Of a stretch of DNA of 38,767 nt, positions 29,682 through 36,777 are shown in pieces. Location: the NCBI GenBank assembly GCA_020025195.1, contig JAHHSN010000012.1, forward strand, positions 1 through 38,767, read 5' to 3'. Under the pieces are notes generated by a model, which saw only the letters and a list, made by a program, of their open reading frames with translations, had not been told where the DNA came from and searched no databases. This DNA is from Angelakisella sp. (lineage in GTDB: Bacteria; Bacillota; Clostridia; Oscillospirales; Ruminococcaceae). Every line of letters begins with the position of its first letter. The first letter of the stretch is position 1. The translations under genes and the position numbers were made by a program.

Positions 29682-30160
29682 GGCGTCTCCTCCAGCGCGG
29701 CGGCGCCCGCCAGCACCGCCTCATAGAAGCCCTGACCCTCCCGGGCCGCGGCCTCGGCGTCCTTTTGGGCCAGGCGGTCGAGGGCGTCCAGCCGGTCGAA
29801 GAAGGAAATCTCCAGCGAGCCCTTGCCCCGGCGGAGCCCCGAGACGTTAAAGAGATCCATCCGGTCAATGTCGGGCGGGGTCTCCTCCATGAACATGAGC
29901 TTGACGGCGTCCGAGACCGAGCCGAAGGCGAGTCTCCGGTAGCCCTCCAGCACCTCCGGTTCCCGTTTCCCGGCGGCGCGGATGGCGGCGAGATACCGCC
30001 GGGCTTCGGGCGATCGGAGCGCTTCCCCGGCGGCCTTTCTCTGATGGGGCTTCTCATAGACCCGGGCGGCGGCTTCCTCGGGGTCCTCCGTAAGGGCATA
30101 CCAGTGACAGCAGAGCTTCATCCGGTCGGTGAGGGGGGCGCTGTTTTCTTTTTTCTGCAA
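29678..30160 (-). CDS. phage terminase small subunit-like protein
   Basis: A protein of about 160 residues. The N-terminal part resembles HTH-type small terminases (LTDRMKLCCHWYALTEDPEEAAARVYEKPHQRKAAGEAL), followed by a longer helical region with FGSVSDAVKLMFMEETPP. It recognises the packaging site. The start is taken as TTG at 30160, 9 bases behind AAAGGAG; a TTG at 30169 would touch the SD. It is the first gene of the cassette, 88 bp behind a minus-strand terminator. Confidence 0.75.
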   Translation of the reverse strand: MQKKENSAPLTDRMKLCCHWYALTEDPEEAAARVYEKPHQRKAAGEALRSPEARRYLAAIRAAGKREPEVLEGYRRLAFGSVSDAVKLMFMEETPPDIDRMDLFNVSGLRRGKGSLEISFFDRLDALDRLAQKDAEAAAREGQGFYEAVLAGAAALEETP

Positions 30161-30247
30161 GTGGAACAACTCCTTTCATCAATGCGGAAAAAGGGGCGCC
30201 GCGCGCTTCCCAAAACGAAAAATCACTCAAACCGTTACAGAAAGTTC

Positions 30248-30282
30248 AAAAAAATCCCCCCTGATCGGTTGGACAAGGGGAT
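30248..30282 (-). terminator. terminator in front of the phage-derived cassette
   Basis: ATCCCC (30254-30259) pairs with GGGGAT (30277-30282); the minus-strand product ends in seven U. It lies between the trmL promoter region and the first cassette gene, so a transcript entering from the right would stop here. No convincing promoter lies between it and 30160. Confidence 0.65.
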
Positions 30283-30299
30283 GTTTGGACCATTATAAT
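30269..30299 (+). promoter_or_regulatory. promoter of trmL
   Basis: TTGGAC (30269-30274) and TATAAT (30294-30299) with a long 19-bp spacer. The -10 sits in CCATTATAATAG, which also reads as TATAAT on the minus strand, so a divergent start toward the cassette is possible. Confidence 0.5.
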
Positions 30300-30332
30300 A
30301 GAGAGGAACAAGAAGAAAGGAAGAAAGACAGC

Positions 30333-30845
30333 ATGGCCATCCTCAATATTGTTCTGGTGGAGCCGCGCATTCCCCAGAACGTCGGCAATATTGCCCGCAC
30401 CTGCGCCGCCACCGGCGCGCGCCTGCATCTGGTGGAGCCGCTCGGCTTCGAGATCACCGACGCCAAGCTAAAGCGCGCGGGCCTTGATTACTGGCAGTAC
30501 CTTGACATCACCACCTATCCCTCCCTCCGGAACTTTATGGAAACTCACCGGACCGAGTGGGAGCGGATGTTTTTCTTTACCACCAAGGGACAGGCGCTTT
30601 ACAGCGACGCCGCCTTTCCCGATGACTGCTACCTTCTCTTCGGGCGGGAGGACGCGGGCCTGCCGGAGGAGCTTCTGGTGGAATTCCCGGAGCGGGCGCT
30701 CCGCCTCCCCATGCGGCAGGGGCTCCGAAGCCTCAATCTTTCCAATACCGTCGCGGTGGGAGTTTACGAGGCGCTGCGGCAGTGGAATTTCCCGCTTTTA
30801 GAGAACAAAGGGCAGCTTCACCGCCTTCGGTGGGAAAAAGATTAA
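30333..30845 (+). CDS. trmL: tRNA (cytidine(34)-2'-O)-methyltransferase TrmL
   Basis: A 170-residue SPOUT methyltransferase of the exact TrmL length. Motifs: ILNIVLVEPRIPQNVGNIARTCAATGARLHLVEPLGF (motif 1), CYLLFGREDAGLPEELL (motif 2), LRLPMRQGLRSLNLSNTVAVGVYEALRQ (motif 3). It methylates the ribose at the wobble position of tRNA-Leu species using SAM. AGGAAG precedes the ATG. Single-gene transcript between the phage-derived cassette and pgk. Confidence 0.95.
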   Translation: MAILNIVLVEPRIPQNVGNIARTCAATGARLHLVEPLGFEITDAKLKRAGLDYWQYLDITTYPSLRNFMETHRTEWERMFFFTTKGQALYSDAAFPDDCYLLFGREDAGLPEELLVEFPERALRLPMRQGLRSLNLSNTVAVGVYEALRQWNFPLLENKGQLHRLRWEKD

Positions 30846-30875
30846 AAATGTTAGGTTAATATTTTCACAAATTGC

Positions 30876-30904
30876 TTGCAAACCGGTCGGCAATAAGATA
30901 AAAT
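30876..30904 (+). promoter_or_regulatory. promoter of pgk-tpiA-gpmI
   Basis: TTGCAA (30876-30881), 17 bp, TAAAAT (30899-30904), followed by AGAC as in the gap promoter. Confidence 0.75.
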
Positions 30905-30951
30905 AGACTTGGAACGATAATAAAATAACAAATAGAAAGAAGGATTCATCG

Positions 30952-32160
30952 ATGTCATTTCTCTCTAAATTCACTGTAGAAGACCTCAATGTAAAGGGCA
31001 AGCGCGTTCTTGTCCGCGTGGATTTCAACGTCCCCCTCAAGGACGGCCGCGTGACCAATGACAATCGTATTGTCGGAGCACTGCCGACCATCAATTATTT
31101 AAGCGATCACGGCGCCCGGCTCATCCTCTGCTCTCACCTCGGCAAGCCCAAGGGCCCCGATGCCGCCTTCACCATGGCGCCCGTCGCCAAGCGTCTCGGC
31201 GAGCTGATGGGCCGGGAGATCCTCTTTGCCGACGATGATACCGTGGTCGGCGAAAACGCCCGGAAGATGGCCGCTGAGCTTAAGGACGGCGAGATCCTCG
31301 TCCTGCAGAACACCCGCTTCCGTCCCGAGGAGACCAAGAACCTTCCCGCCTTCAGCGAGGAGCTGGCTTCCCTGGCCGAAATCTATGTCAATGACGCCTT
31401 CGGCTCTGCGCACCGCGCGCACTGCTCCACCGTCGGCGTGACCGACTACATCAAGGAGACCGCGGTCGGCTACCTGATGGAAAAAGAGATCAACTACCTC
31501 GGCAACGCCGTCGAGCAGCCCGAGCGTCCTCTCGTCGCCATTCTGGGCGGCGCCAAGGTCGCGGACAAGCTCAAGGTCATCGACAACCTCCTCGAGAAGG
31601 TCGATACCCTCATCATCGGCGGCGGCATGGCCTATACCTTCCTCGCTGCTAAGGGCTATGAGGTCGGCACCTCCCTCCTCGACAAGGAGAAGATCGACTA
31701 CTGCCGCGACATGATGAAGAAGGCGGAGGAGAAGGGCGTTCGTCTGGTTCTCCCCGTAGATACCGTTACCACCGCGGAGTTCCCCTCCCCCATCGACGCC
31801 CCCATCGAGACCCTGATCGTCCCCGCGGACGGCATCCCCGCCGACCGTATGGGCATGGACATCGGTCCCAAGACCCGGGCGCTTTATGCAGAGGCTGTCC
31901 GTGACGCCAAGACCGTTGTCTGGAACGGCCCCATGGGCGTCTTTGAGAACCCCGTTCTGGCCGAGGGCACCATTGCCGTAGCAAAGGCGCTGGCCGACAC
32001 CGAAGCGACCACCATCATCGGCGGCGGTGACTCCGCTGCAGCGGTCCAGCAGCTGGGCTTTGGCGACAAGATGAGCCACATCTCCACCGGCGGCGGCGCT
32101 TCTCTTGAGTATCTGGAGGGCACCCTGCTGCCCGGCATCGCCTGCATCCGCGATAAATAA
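30952..32160 (+). CDS. pgk: phosphoglycerate kinase
   Basis: A 402-residue PGK of standard length. Substrate-binding segments RVDFNVPLKDGRVTNDNRIVGALPTI and SHLGKPKG lie in the N-domain, the nucleotide site GGAKVADKLKVI and the hinge EGTIAVAKALAD in the C-domain, and the C-terminal GGGDSAAAVQQLG loop closes the ADP site. It converts 1,3-bisphosphoglycerate and ADP to 3-phosphoglycerate and ATP. AAGGA lies before the ATG. First gene of a glycolytic operon with tpiA and gpmI. Confidence 0.97.
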   Translation: MSFLSKFTVEDLNVKGKRVLVRVDFNVPLKDGRVTNDNRIVGALPTINYLSDHGARLILCSHLGKPKGPDAAFTMAPVAKRLGELMGREILFADDDTVVGENARKMAAELKDGEILVLQNTRFRPEETKNLPAFSEELASLAEIYVNDAFGSAHRAHCSTVGVTDYIKETAVGYLMEKEINYLGNAVEQPERPLVAILGGAKVADKLKVIDNLLEKVDTLIIGGGMAYTFLAAKGYEVGTSLLDKEKIDYCRDMMKKAEEKGVRLVLPVDTVTTAEFPSPIDAPIETLIVPADGIPADRMGMDIGPKTRALYAEAVRDAKTVVWNGPMGVFENPVLAEGTIAVAKALADTEATTIIGGGDSAAAVQQLGFGDKMSHISTGGGASLEYLEGTLLPGIACIRDK

Positions 32161-32172
32161 CCAAGAATTTTG

Positions 32173-32201
32173 CGGCCTCGTCGATGTTTTCGGCGGGGCC
32201 G
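32173..32201 (+). other. intercistronic hairpin between pgk and tpiA
   Basis: CGGCC (32173-32177) pairs with GGCCG (32197-32201), with a few further pairs inside. No U tract, so it more likely tunes mRNA stability or processing than ends transcription. Confidence 0.4.
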
Positions 32202-32228
32202 TTATAACCTATACAGGAGGAAAATACT

Positions 32229-32996
32229 ATGAATAAAGCTCTCCGCCGCGCGGTCATCGCCGGCAACTGGAAAATGAATAAGAACCGTGCCGAGGCGCGC
32301 GCTCTCATCACCGAGATGATTCCCCTCGTAAAGGATGCCGACTGCGACGTCGTCATCTGCACCCCCTATACCGATCTGGAGACCGCTCTCTCCCTCACCG
32401 AGGGCACCAACATCAAGGTCGGCGCGGAAAACTGCCACTGGGCACCCTCCGGCGCCTTCACCGGGGAGATTTCCGCCGATATGCTCACCGAAATGGGCGT
32501 GGAGTATGTGGTGATCGGTCACTCCGAGCGCCGTCAGTACTTCGGCGAGACCAACGAGACGGTACAGAAGCGCGTTCGCGCGGCACTCTCCGCCGGCCTC
32601 AAGGTCATTCTCTGCGTCGGTGAGACCCTCGCCGAGCGGGAAGCCGGCATCACCGAGGAAGTGATCGCCATTCAGGTGAAGATTGCGCTCGCGGGCGTCT
32701 CCGCCGAGGAGCTGAGCCGTGTCATCATCGCCTATGAGCCGGTCTGGGCCATCGGTACCGGCAAGACCGCGACCGACGAGCAGGCCAATGAGGTGAACCA
32801 CTTTATCCGTTCTCTCGTCGGCCGGCTCTATGACGAAAAGACCGCCGCGGCCCTCACCGTGCAGTACGGCGGCAGCATGAATCCCGGGAATGCCGCGGGA
32901 CTCCTCGCGATGGAAGACATCGACGGCGGCCTGATCGGCGGCGCTTCCCTCAAGGCCCCCGACTTTGCCGAAATCATCCGCGCAGCCTCCCGCTGA
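32229..32996 (+). CDS. tpiA: triose-phosphate isomerase
   Basis: A 255-residue TIM barrel. Active-site residues are present: the Lys in AGNWKMNKNR, His in VIGHSERRQYF, catalytic Glu in AYEPVWAIGTGKTATDEQ, and the phosphate loop YGGSMNPGNA. It interconverts dihydroxyacetone phosphate and glyceraldehyde 3-phosphate. AGGAGG lies 9 bases before the ATG. It stands between pgk and gpmI, a common Firmicutes order in which eno usually follows; eno is not in this window. Confidence 0.97.
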   Translation: MNKALRRAVIAGNWKMNKNRAEARALITEMIPLVKDADCDVVICTPYTDLETALSLTEGTNIKVGAENCHWAPSGAFTGEISADMLTEMGVEYVVIGHSERRQYFGETNETVQKRVRAALSAGLKVILCVGETLAEREAGITEEVIAIQVKIALAGVSAEELSRVIIAYEPVWAIGTGKTATDEQANEVNHFIRSLVGRLYDEKTAAALTVQYGGSMNPGNAAGLLAMEDIDGGLIGGASLKAPDFAEIIRAASR

Positions 32997-33022
32997 CGCG
33001 CCAAGGGAAAGGAAAAGAACCG

Positions 33023-34540
33023 ATGAAAAAACCGCTTGCACTCATTATTCTGGATGGCTTTGGCTACCGCCCCGAGACGAAGGGCAACGCCATTGCCGCC
33101 GCCCATAAGCCGAACCTCGATCAGATCTTTGCGAGCTGTCCCCACACCCTCATCGGCGCCTCCGGCATGGATGTCGGACTCCCCGACGGACAGATGGGCA
33201 ACTCCGAGGTCGGTCATACCAATATCGGCGCGGGCCGGATCGTCTATCAGGAGCTGACCCGCATCACCAAGTCCATCGAGGACGGTGATTTTTATGAGAA
33301 CCCCGCCCTTAAAAAGGCGATGGAAAATGCCGCTGAGGAGGGGCATGCCCTCCACCTGATGGGACTTCTCTCCGACGGCGGCGTGCACAGCCACCTCACC
33401 CACCTTTACGGGCTCCTCACCATGGCCAAAAAGTGCGGGGTGAAGGAGGTCTATGTCCACGGCTTCATGGATGGACGTGACGTGCCCCCCACCTCCGGAC
33501 GGGACTTTGTCGCCGCGCTTCAGGAAAAGATGGCGGAGCTTGGCGTGGGCAGGATCGCGACCCTCAGCGGCCGCTACTATGCTATGGACCGCGACAACCG
33601 CTGGGAGCGGGTCATTAAGGCCTATGACGCCATCGTGAACGGCCGGGGCGACTTTGCGGCCGATCCCGTCCGGGCGATGGAGGAAAGCTATGCCGCGGGC
33701 GTGACCGATGAATTTGTCGTTCCCACCGTGGTGACCCCCGGCGCGGGCGTGAAGGCCGGCGACTCGGTGGTGTTCTTTAACTTTAGACCCGACCGGGCAA
33801 GAGAGCTGACCCGCACCCTGGTCGATCCCGAATTTAACGGCTTCGAGCGGGAGAAGGGCTTCTTCCCCCTCACCTATGTCTGCATGACGCAGTATGACGC
33901 CACCATGCCGAACGTGGACGTGGCGTTTCGTCCGGAAGCGCTCACCAACACCTTCGGCCAGTATGTGAGCGATCTGGGGCTCACTCAGCTGCGCATCGCG
34001 GAGACCGAAAAGTATGCCCACGTCACCTTCTTCTTTAACGGCGGCAAGGAGGAACCTTATCCTGGCGAGGACCGGGCGCTCATTCCCTCCCCCAAGGTGG
34101 CGACCTATGACCTCCAGCCGGAGATGAGCGCTTATGCTGTCACCGACGAGGTGGTGAGCCGCATCGAAAGCGGTAAGTATGACGTCATCATCCTCAACTT
34201 TGCAAACTGCGACATGGTGGGTCATACCGGCGACTTTGACGCCGCTGTCAAGGCAGTGGAAGCGGTGGACGCTTCGGTCGGCCGCATGGTGGAAGCCCTC
34301 CAGAAAGCGGGCGGCCGCGCCTTCCTCACCGCCGACCACGGCAATGCCGATATGATGGCAGAGGAGGACGGTTCTCCCTTCACGGCGCACACCACCAATC
34401 CCGTGCCGTTTGTGGCCATCGGCTTCCCCGGCAGAACGCTCCGGGAAGGCGGCAGACTGGCGGATATCGCCCCCACCCTGCTGGATGCCATGGGACTGGA
34501 GAAGCCCCCCGAGATGAACGGGACTTCTCTTTTGGTATAA
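33023..34540 (+). CDS. gpmI: 2,3-bisphosphoglycerate-independent phosphoglycerate mutase
   Basis: A 505-residue iPGM, an alkaline-phosphatase superfamily enzyme. The nucleophile Ser61 is in DGQMGNSEVGHTNIGAGR, metal ligand D11 in LIILDGFGY, and the second metal site in NCDMVGHTGDFDAAVKAVEAVD and TADHGNADMM. It interconverts 3- and 2-phosphoglycerate with Mn ions and no cofactor. SD GGAAAGG precedes the ATG. Last gene of the pgk operon; a terminator follows. Confidence 0.97.
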   Translation: MKKPLALIILDGFGYRPETKGNAIAAAHKPNLDQIFASCPHTLIGASGMDVGLPDGQMGNSEVGHTNIGAGRIVYQELTRITKSIEDGDFYENPALKKAMENAAEEGHALHLMGLLSDGGVHSHLTHLYGLLTMAKKCGVKEVYVHGFMDGRDVPPTSGRDFVAALQEKMAELGVGRIATLSGRYYAMDRDNRWERVIKAYDAIVNGRGDFAADPVRAMEESYAAGVTDEFVVPTVVTPGAGVKAGDSVVFFNFRPDRARELTRTLVDPEFNGFEREKGFFPLTYVCMTQYDATMPNVDVAFRPEALTNTFGQYVSDLGLTQLRIAETEKYAHVTFFFNGGKEEPYPGEDRALIPSPKVATYDLQPEMSAYAVTDEVVSRIESGKYDVIILNFANCDMVGHTGDFDAAVKAVEAVDASVGRMVEALQKAGGRAFLTADHGNADMMAEEDGSPFTAHTTNPVPFVAIGFPGRTLREGGRLADIAPTLLDAMGLEKPPEMNGTSLLV

Positions 34541-34563
34541 TTTTCCGCATAACCCCCAAAAAT

Positions 34564-34612
34564 AACGCCCATACTCCTTTTCGTAAAAGACGAGAGGGGT
34601 ATGGGCGTTTTG
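34564..34612 (+). terminator. terminator of the glycolytic operon
   Basis: AACGCCCATAC (34564-34574) pairs with GTATGGGCGTT (34599-34609), followed by TTTTG. Confidence 0.85.
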
Positions 34613-34654
34613 CTGTCCCCTCCTCATAAAAAGGACAGAAAAGGGGAAGACAAC

Positions 34655-35251
34655 ATGGAAAAAGCAAGACGGCGGGACGCGGCGCTCCTTTTGGGGCTCT
34701 TTCTGGCGGTTATTCTAACGGGGCTCTTTGGCTTTGAGCGGGACTGTGAGACGGTGCGGGAGTCGGTATTCCGGTTCCACATCCTCGCGAATTCCGACAG
34801 TGAGGAGGATCAGGCGAGAAAGCTGCTGGTGCGGGACGCCGTTCTCAGGGAGACGGCAGAGCTCTTTGCCGGGGCCGAGAGCCGCGGGGAAGCACTCGAA
34901 AGAGCACGGCAGAACCTCCCCTTCATCGAGGAGACGGCAGAGCAGGCCCTTCGGAAGGCAGGCTCAGCCGACCGGGTGCAGGCGTCGGTGACGGAAATGT
35001 ACTTTGAGACGCGCACCTACGGCGACAAAACGCTCCCGGCCGGGGTATATGACGCCCTGCGTCTCACCATCGGGAAGGGAGAGGGACACAACTGGTGGTG
35101 TGTCATGTTCCCTCCTCTCTGCGTGGGGGCGGCGGCGGACTCGGAATCGCTGCGGCGCATCGAGGCGCTGAACGAGACGCCGGAATTTACCCTCTCCTTC
35201 GCCGCAGTGGAGTGGCTGGAGCAGCTCTTTGAGGGGCTGCGGCACGGCTGA
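34655..35251 (+). CDS. spoIIR: stage II sporulation protein R
   Basis: A 198-residue secreted SpoIIR. A short basic N-terminus and one membrane or signal helix (ALLLGLFLAVILTGLFGF) precede FRFHILANSDSEEDQARKLLVRDAVL, the most conserved region, and EGHNWWCVMFPPLC near residue 160. In sporulation it is made in the forespore and triggers SpoIIGA to process pro-sigma-E in the mother cell. AGGGGA lies ahead of the ATG at 34655. A sigma-F promoter would be expected but is not clear. Its presence shows the host forms endospores. Confidence 0.93.
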   Translation: MEKARRRDAALLLGLFLAVILTGLFGFERDCETVRESVFRFHILANSDSEEDQARKLLVRDAVLRETAELFAGAESRGEALERARQNLPFIEETAEQALRKAGSADRVQASVTEMYFETRTYGDKTLPAGVYDALRLTIGKGEGHNWWCVMFPPLCVGAAADSESLRRIEALNETPEFTLSFAAVEWLEQLFEGLRHG

Positions 35252-35255
35252 GGGC

Positions 35256-35303
35256 AAAAAGAAAAACGGGCGGAGAACCAAGCTGTCTGGTTCTTCGTCC
35301 GTT
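35256..35303 (-). terminator. terminator of the CaCA antiporter gene, probably bidirectional
   Basis: AACGGGCGGAGAACCA (35265-35280) pairs with TGGTTCTTCGTCCGTT (35288-35303). On the minus strand it is followed by U5-C-U5; on the plus strand, serving spoIIR, the U tract is weak. Confidence 0.8.
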
Positions 35304-35313
35304 TGCTGTATCA

Positions 35314-36261
35314 TCAGAAAATCAGTACCGCGAGATAAGTGAGGTAGCCCGCCAGAAGCACCACGCCCTGCCATCGGTAGAATTTGCCCTTTATCATGGC
35401 AGGAAGGAGGGCGATAAGCGAGAAGGCGAGGGAGACCGGCAGGTCGAGGAGCCGGGTCCCGGCCGAAACCGGCAGCGATCCCCCGGAAACAAAGGCGCAA
35501 AGGGGCAGGATGAGCGCCATATCAATGAGATTGGCGCCGACGATGTTGCCGACCGAGAGCGACGCCTGCTTCTTGATGATGGCGGTCACGGTGGTGACAA
35601 GCTCCGGCAGGGAGGTGCCGATAGCCACGAAGGTAAGGCTGATGAGCGCCTCGGAAGCTCCCATCAGACGGGCAAGCTCGCTGCCGTTATCCACAAGGAG
35701 CCGCGCGCCGATGACGATGCCTGCAGCCCCCAGAACAAAGAACAGAAGCCGGCGGGGCAGTTCTTTTTTATGGATGGGCTGGCGTTCCTCGCCGCTTTCG
35801 GAAAGCTCCTCCCGTGCGTTGCGGATATTTTCCGCGATATAGATGAGGAAGATGACGAACAGGATGCAGCCGAGCGAGGCCTTAAGGGAGCCGGAACGGC
35901 ACAGCACCCACAGAATCAGGGTGGTCAGGAGCAGCAGAAACGCCTTCCCGTTAAAGTGCCGGCGGTTTACCGCGGCCGGAATGCAGATGAGACTGATGCC
36001 CAGAATGAGGCCGGTATTGGCGGTGACGCTGCCCACGGCGTTGCCGATCGCCATATCCACCTTGCCCTGCGAAGCCGCCATCAGGGAGACGATGATCTCC
36101 GGGAGGGTGGTGGCGAGGCTCACGATGGTGGCCCCCACGATGAATTTGGGGATACCGGTGGCCTCCGCGATCCAGGAGGCGGAATCGACGAACCAGTCAC
36201 CGCCTTTTACAATAAGGATAAGGCCGAGAACAAAGAGCAGGATGGTCAGAGATAAAGACAT
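35314..36261 (-). CDS. calcium/sodium antiporter (CaCA family, YrbG-like)
   Basis: A 315-residue membrane protein with two related halves of about five helices each. The alpha repeats carry the ion-binding motifs: GATIVSLATTLPEIIVSLMAASQGKVDMAIGNAVGS in the first half and SLTFVAIGTSLPELVTTVTAIIKKQASLSVGNIVGAN in the second. A hydrophilic loop around residues 150-170 separates them. It exchanges Ca or another cation for Na or H across the membrane; the exact ion is not readable. GGAG lies 11 bases from the ATG. A terminator (36299-36347) lies just upstream and no promoter is obvious between. Confidence 0.93.
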   Translation of the reverse strand: MSLSLTILLFVLGLILIVKGGDWFVDSASWIAEATGIPKFIVGATIVSLATTLPEIIVSLMAASQGKVDMAIGNAVGSVTANTGLILGISLICIPAAVNRRHFNGKAFLLLLTTLILWVLCRSGSLKASLGCILFVIFLIYIAENIRNAREELSESGEERQPIHKKELPRRLLFFVLGAAGIVIGARLLVDNGSELARLMGASEALISLTFVAIGTSLPELVTTVTAIIKKQASLSVGNIVGANLIDMALILPLCAFVSGGSLPVSAGTRLLDLPVSLAFSLIALLPAMIKGKFYRWQGVVLLAGYLTYLAVLIF

Positions 36262-36298
36262 TGAAAGATCAACTCCAATCAGCGTTTTGGTGGGAAGG

Positions 36299-36347
36299 CA
36301 AAAAAGAAAGCCCTATATGAAAGAAGAACTTCCTCATACACGGCTTT
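36299..36347 (-). terminator. terminator behind the tRNA-Gln/tRNA-Pro transcript
   Basis: AAAGCCCTATATGA (36307-36320) pairs with TCATACACGGCTTT (36334-36347) with one mismatch region; the minus-strand product ends in CUUUUUU. Confidence 0.75.
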
Positions 36348-36436
36348 GCGTTAAGATACAGGCGGAGAAGGGAGAGCGCATCCTCATCCGGTGAAACAAA
36401 GGACCCCGCGCGCCGAGACGAACGAGGCCCTGCAAT

Positions 36437-36513
36437 TGGTCGGGATGACAAGATTTGAACTTGCGACCTCTGCGTCCCGAACGCAGCGCTCTACCAAGCT
36501 GAGCCACATCCCG
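36437..36513 (-). tRNA. tRNA-Pro (anticodon CGG)
   Basis: On the minus strand the acceptor CGGGATG/CATCCCG, D arm GCTC/GAGC, anticodon stem CTGCG/CGCAG with loop TTCGGGA (anticodon CGG, reading CCG) and T arm with GTTCAAATC form a full cloverleaf. Discriminator A and an encoded CCA (36439-36437) follow. Its 5' end lies three bases behind the U tract of a terminator hairpin. Confidence 0.95.
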
Positions 36514-36514
36514 A

Positions 36515-36544
36515 GAAAAACCCTTTTGAAACACTCAAAAGGGT
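36515..36544 (-). terminator. terminator-like hairpin between tRNA-Gln and tRNA-Pro
   Basis: ACCCTTTTGA (36544-36535 on the minus strand) pairs with TTCAAAAGGGT and is followed by UUUUU, read on the minus strand. It stands between the two tRNA genes; tRNA-Pro has no promoter of its own. Confidence 0.75.
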
Positions 36545-36551
36545 AAAAAAA

Positions 36552-36625
36552 TGGTTGCCCGACTAGGATTCGAACCCAGACAAACAGAGTCAGAGTCTGT
36601 CGTGCTACCTTTACACAATCGGGCA
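36552..36625 (-). tRNA. tRNA-Gln (anticodon CTG)
   Basis: Minus strand: acceptor TGCCCGA/TCGGGCA, anticodon stem ACAGA/TCTGT with loop CTCTGAC (anticodon CTG, reading CAG), T arm CTGGG-TTCGAAT-CCTAG, discriminator A, encoded CCA. It is the first gene behind the tRNA promoter. Confidence 0.95.
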
Positions 36626-36639
36626 ATGCAACGTAAATT

Positions 36640-36667
36640 ATTATACCAATTCCACAGAAAAAGTCAA
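36640..36667 (-). promoter_or_regulatory. promoter of the tRNA-Gln/tRNA-Pro transcript
   Basis: Minus strand TTGACT (plus 36662-36667), 16 bp, TATAAT (plus 36640-36645). Confidence 0.8.
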
Positions 36668-36703
36668 CCCCTTTCTGAAAGAAAAATCAAAACTTTTCTT
36701 TTT

Positions 36704-36717
36704 TACCGCCAGCGGTA
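36704..36717. promoter_or_regulatory. 14-bp palindrome before the hypothetical gene
   Basis: TACCGC-CA-GCGGTA overlaps the first bases of a TATAAA (36716-36721) that could serve as the -10 for the gene at 36778. A possible operator; evidence is weak. Confidence 0.3.
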
Positions 36718-36777
36718 TAAAGAAAGACGCGCCGGCGCAAAATAAGGGGGAAATCATTCCGGAAAAGAGGGTGGAAA

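Larger units (their letters stand above)
22470..30160 (-). mobile_element. compact phage-derived capsid/packaging cassette, 11 genes, no integrase or lysis genes
   Basis: All eleven genes run on the minus strand with overlaps or gaps of at most about 35 bp, many in ATGA couplings, in the order small terminase, large terminase, portal, protease, capsid, connector, tail completion, tail-tube-like, small coiled-coil, gpU-like, baseplate hub. Every frame is intact and each gene has a good SD. Integrase, repressor, replication, tape measure, sheath, fibre, holin and lysin are all missing. Host core genes stand on both sides without visible attachment-site repeats, and GC matches the host. This may be a domesticated prophage unit or gene-transfer-agent-like system. 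Confidence 0.8.

Noticed and set aside
22470..30160. Attachment-site repeats around the phage-derived cassette
   Set aside because: I compared the sequences near 22380-22470 and 30160-30330 by eye and found no convincing direct repeat; tRNA genes are not adjacent.
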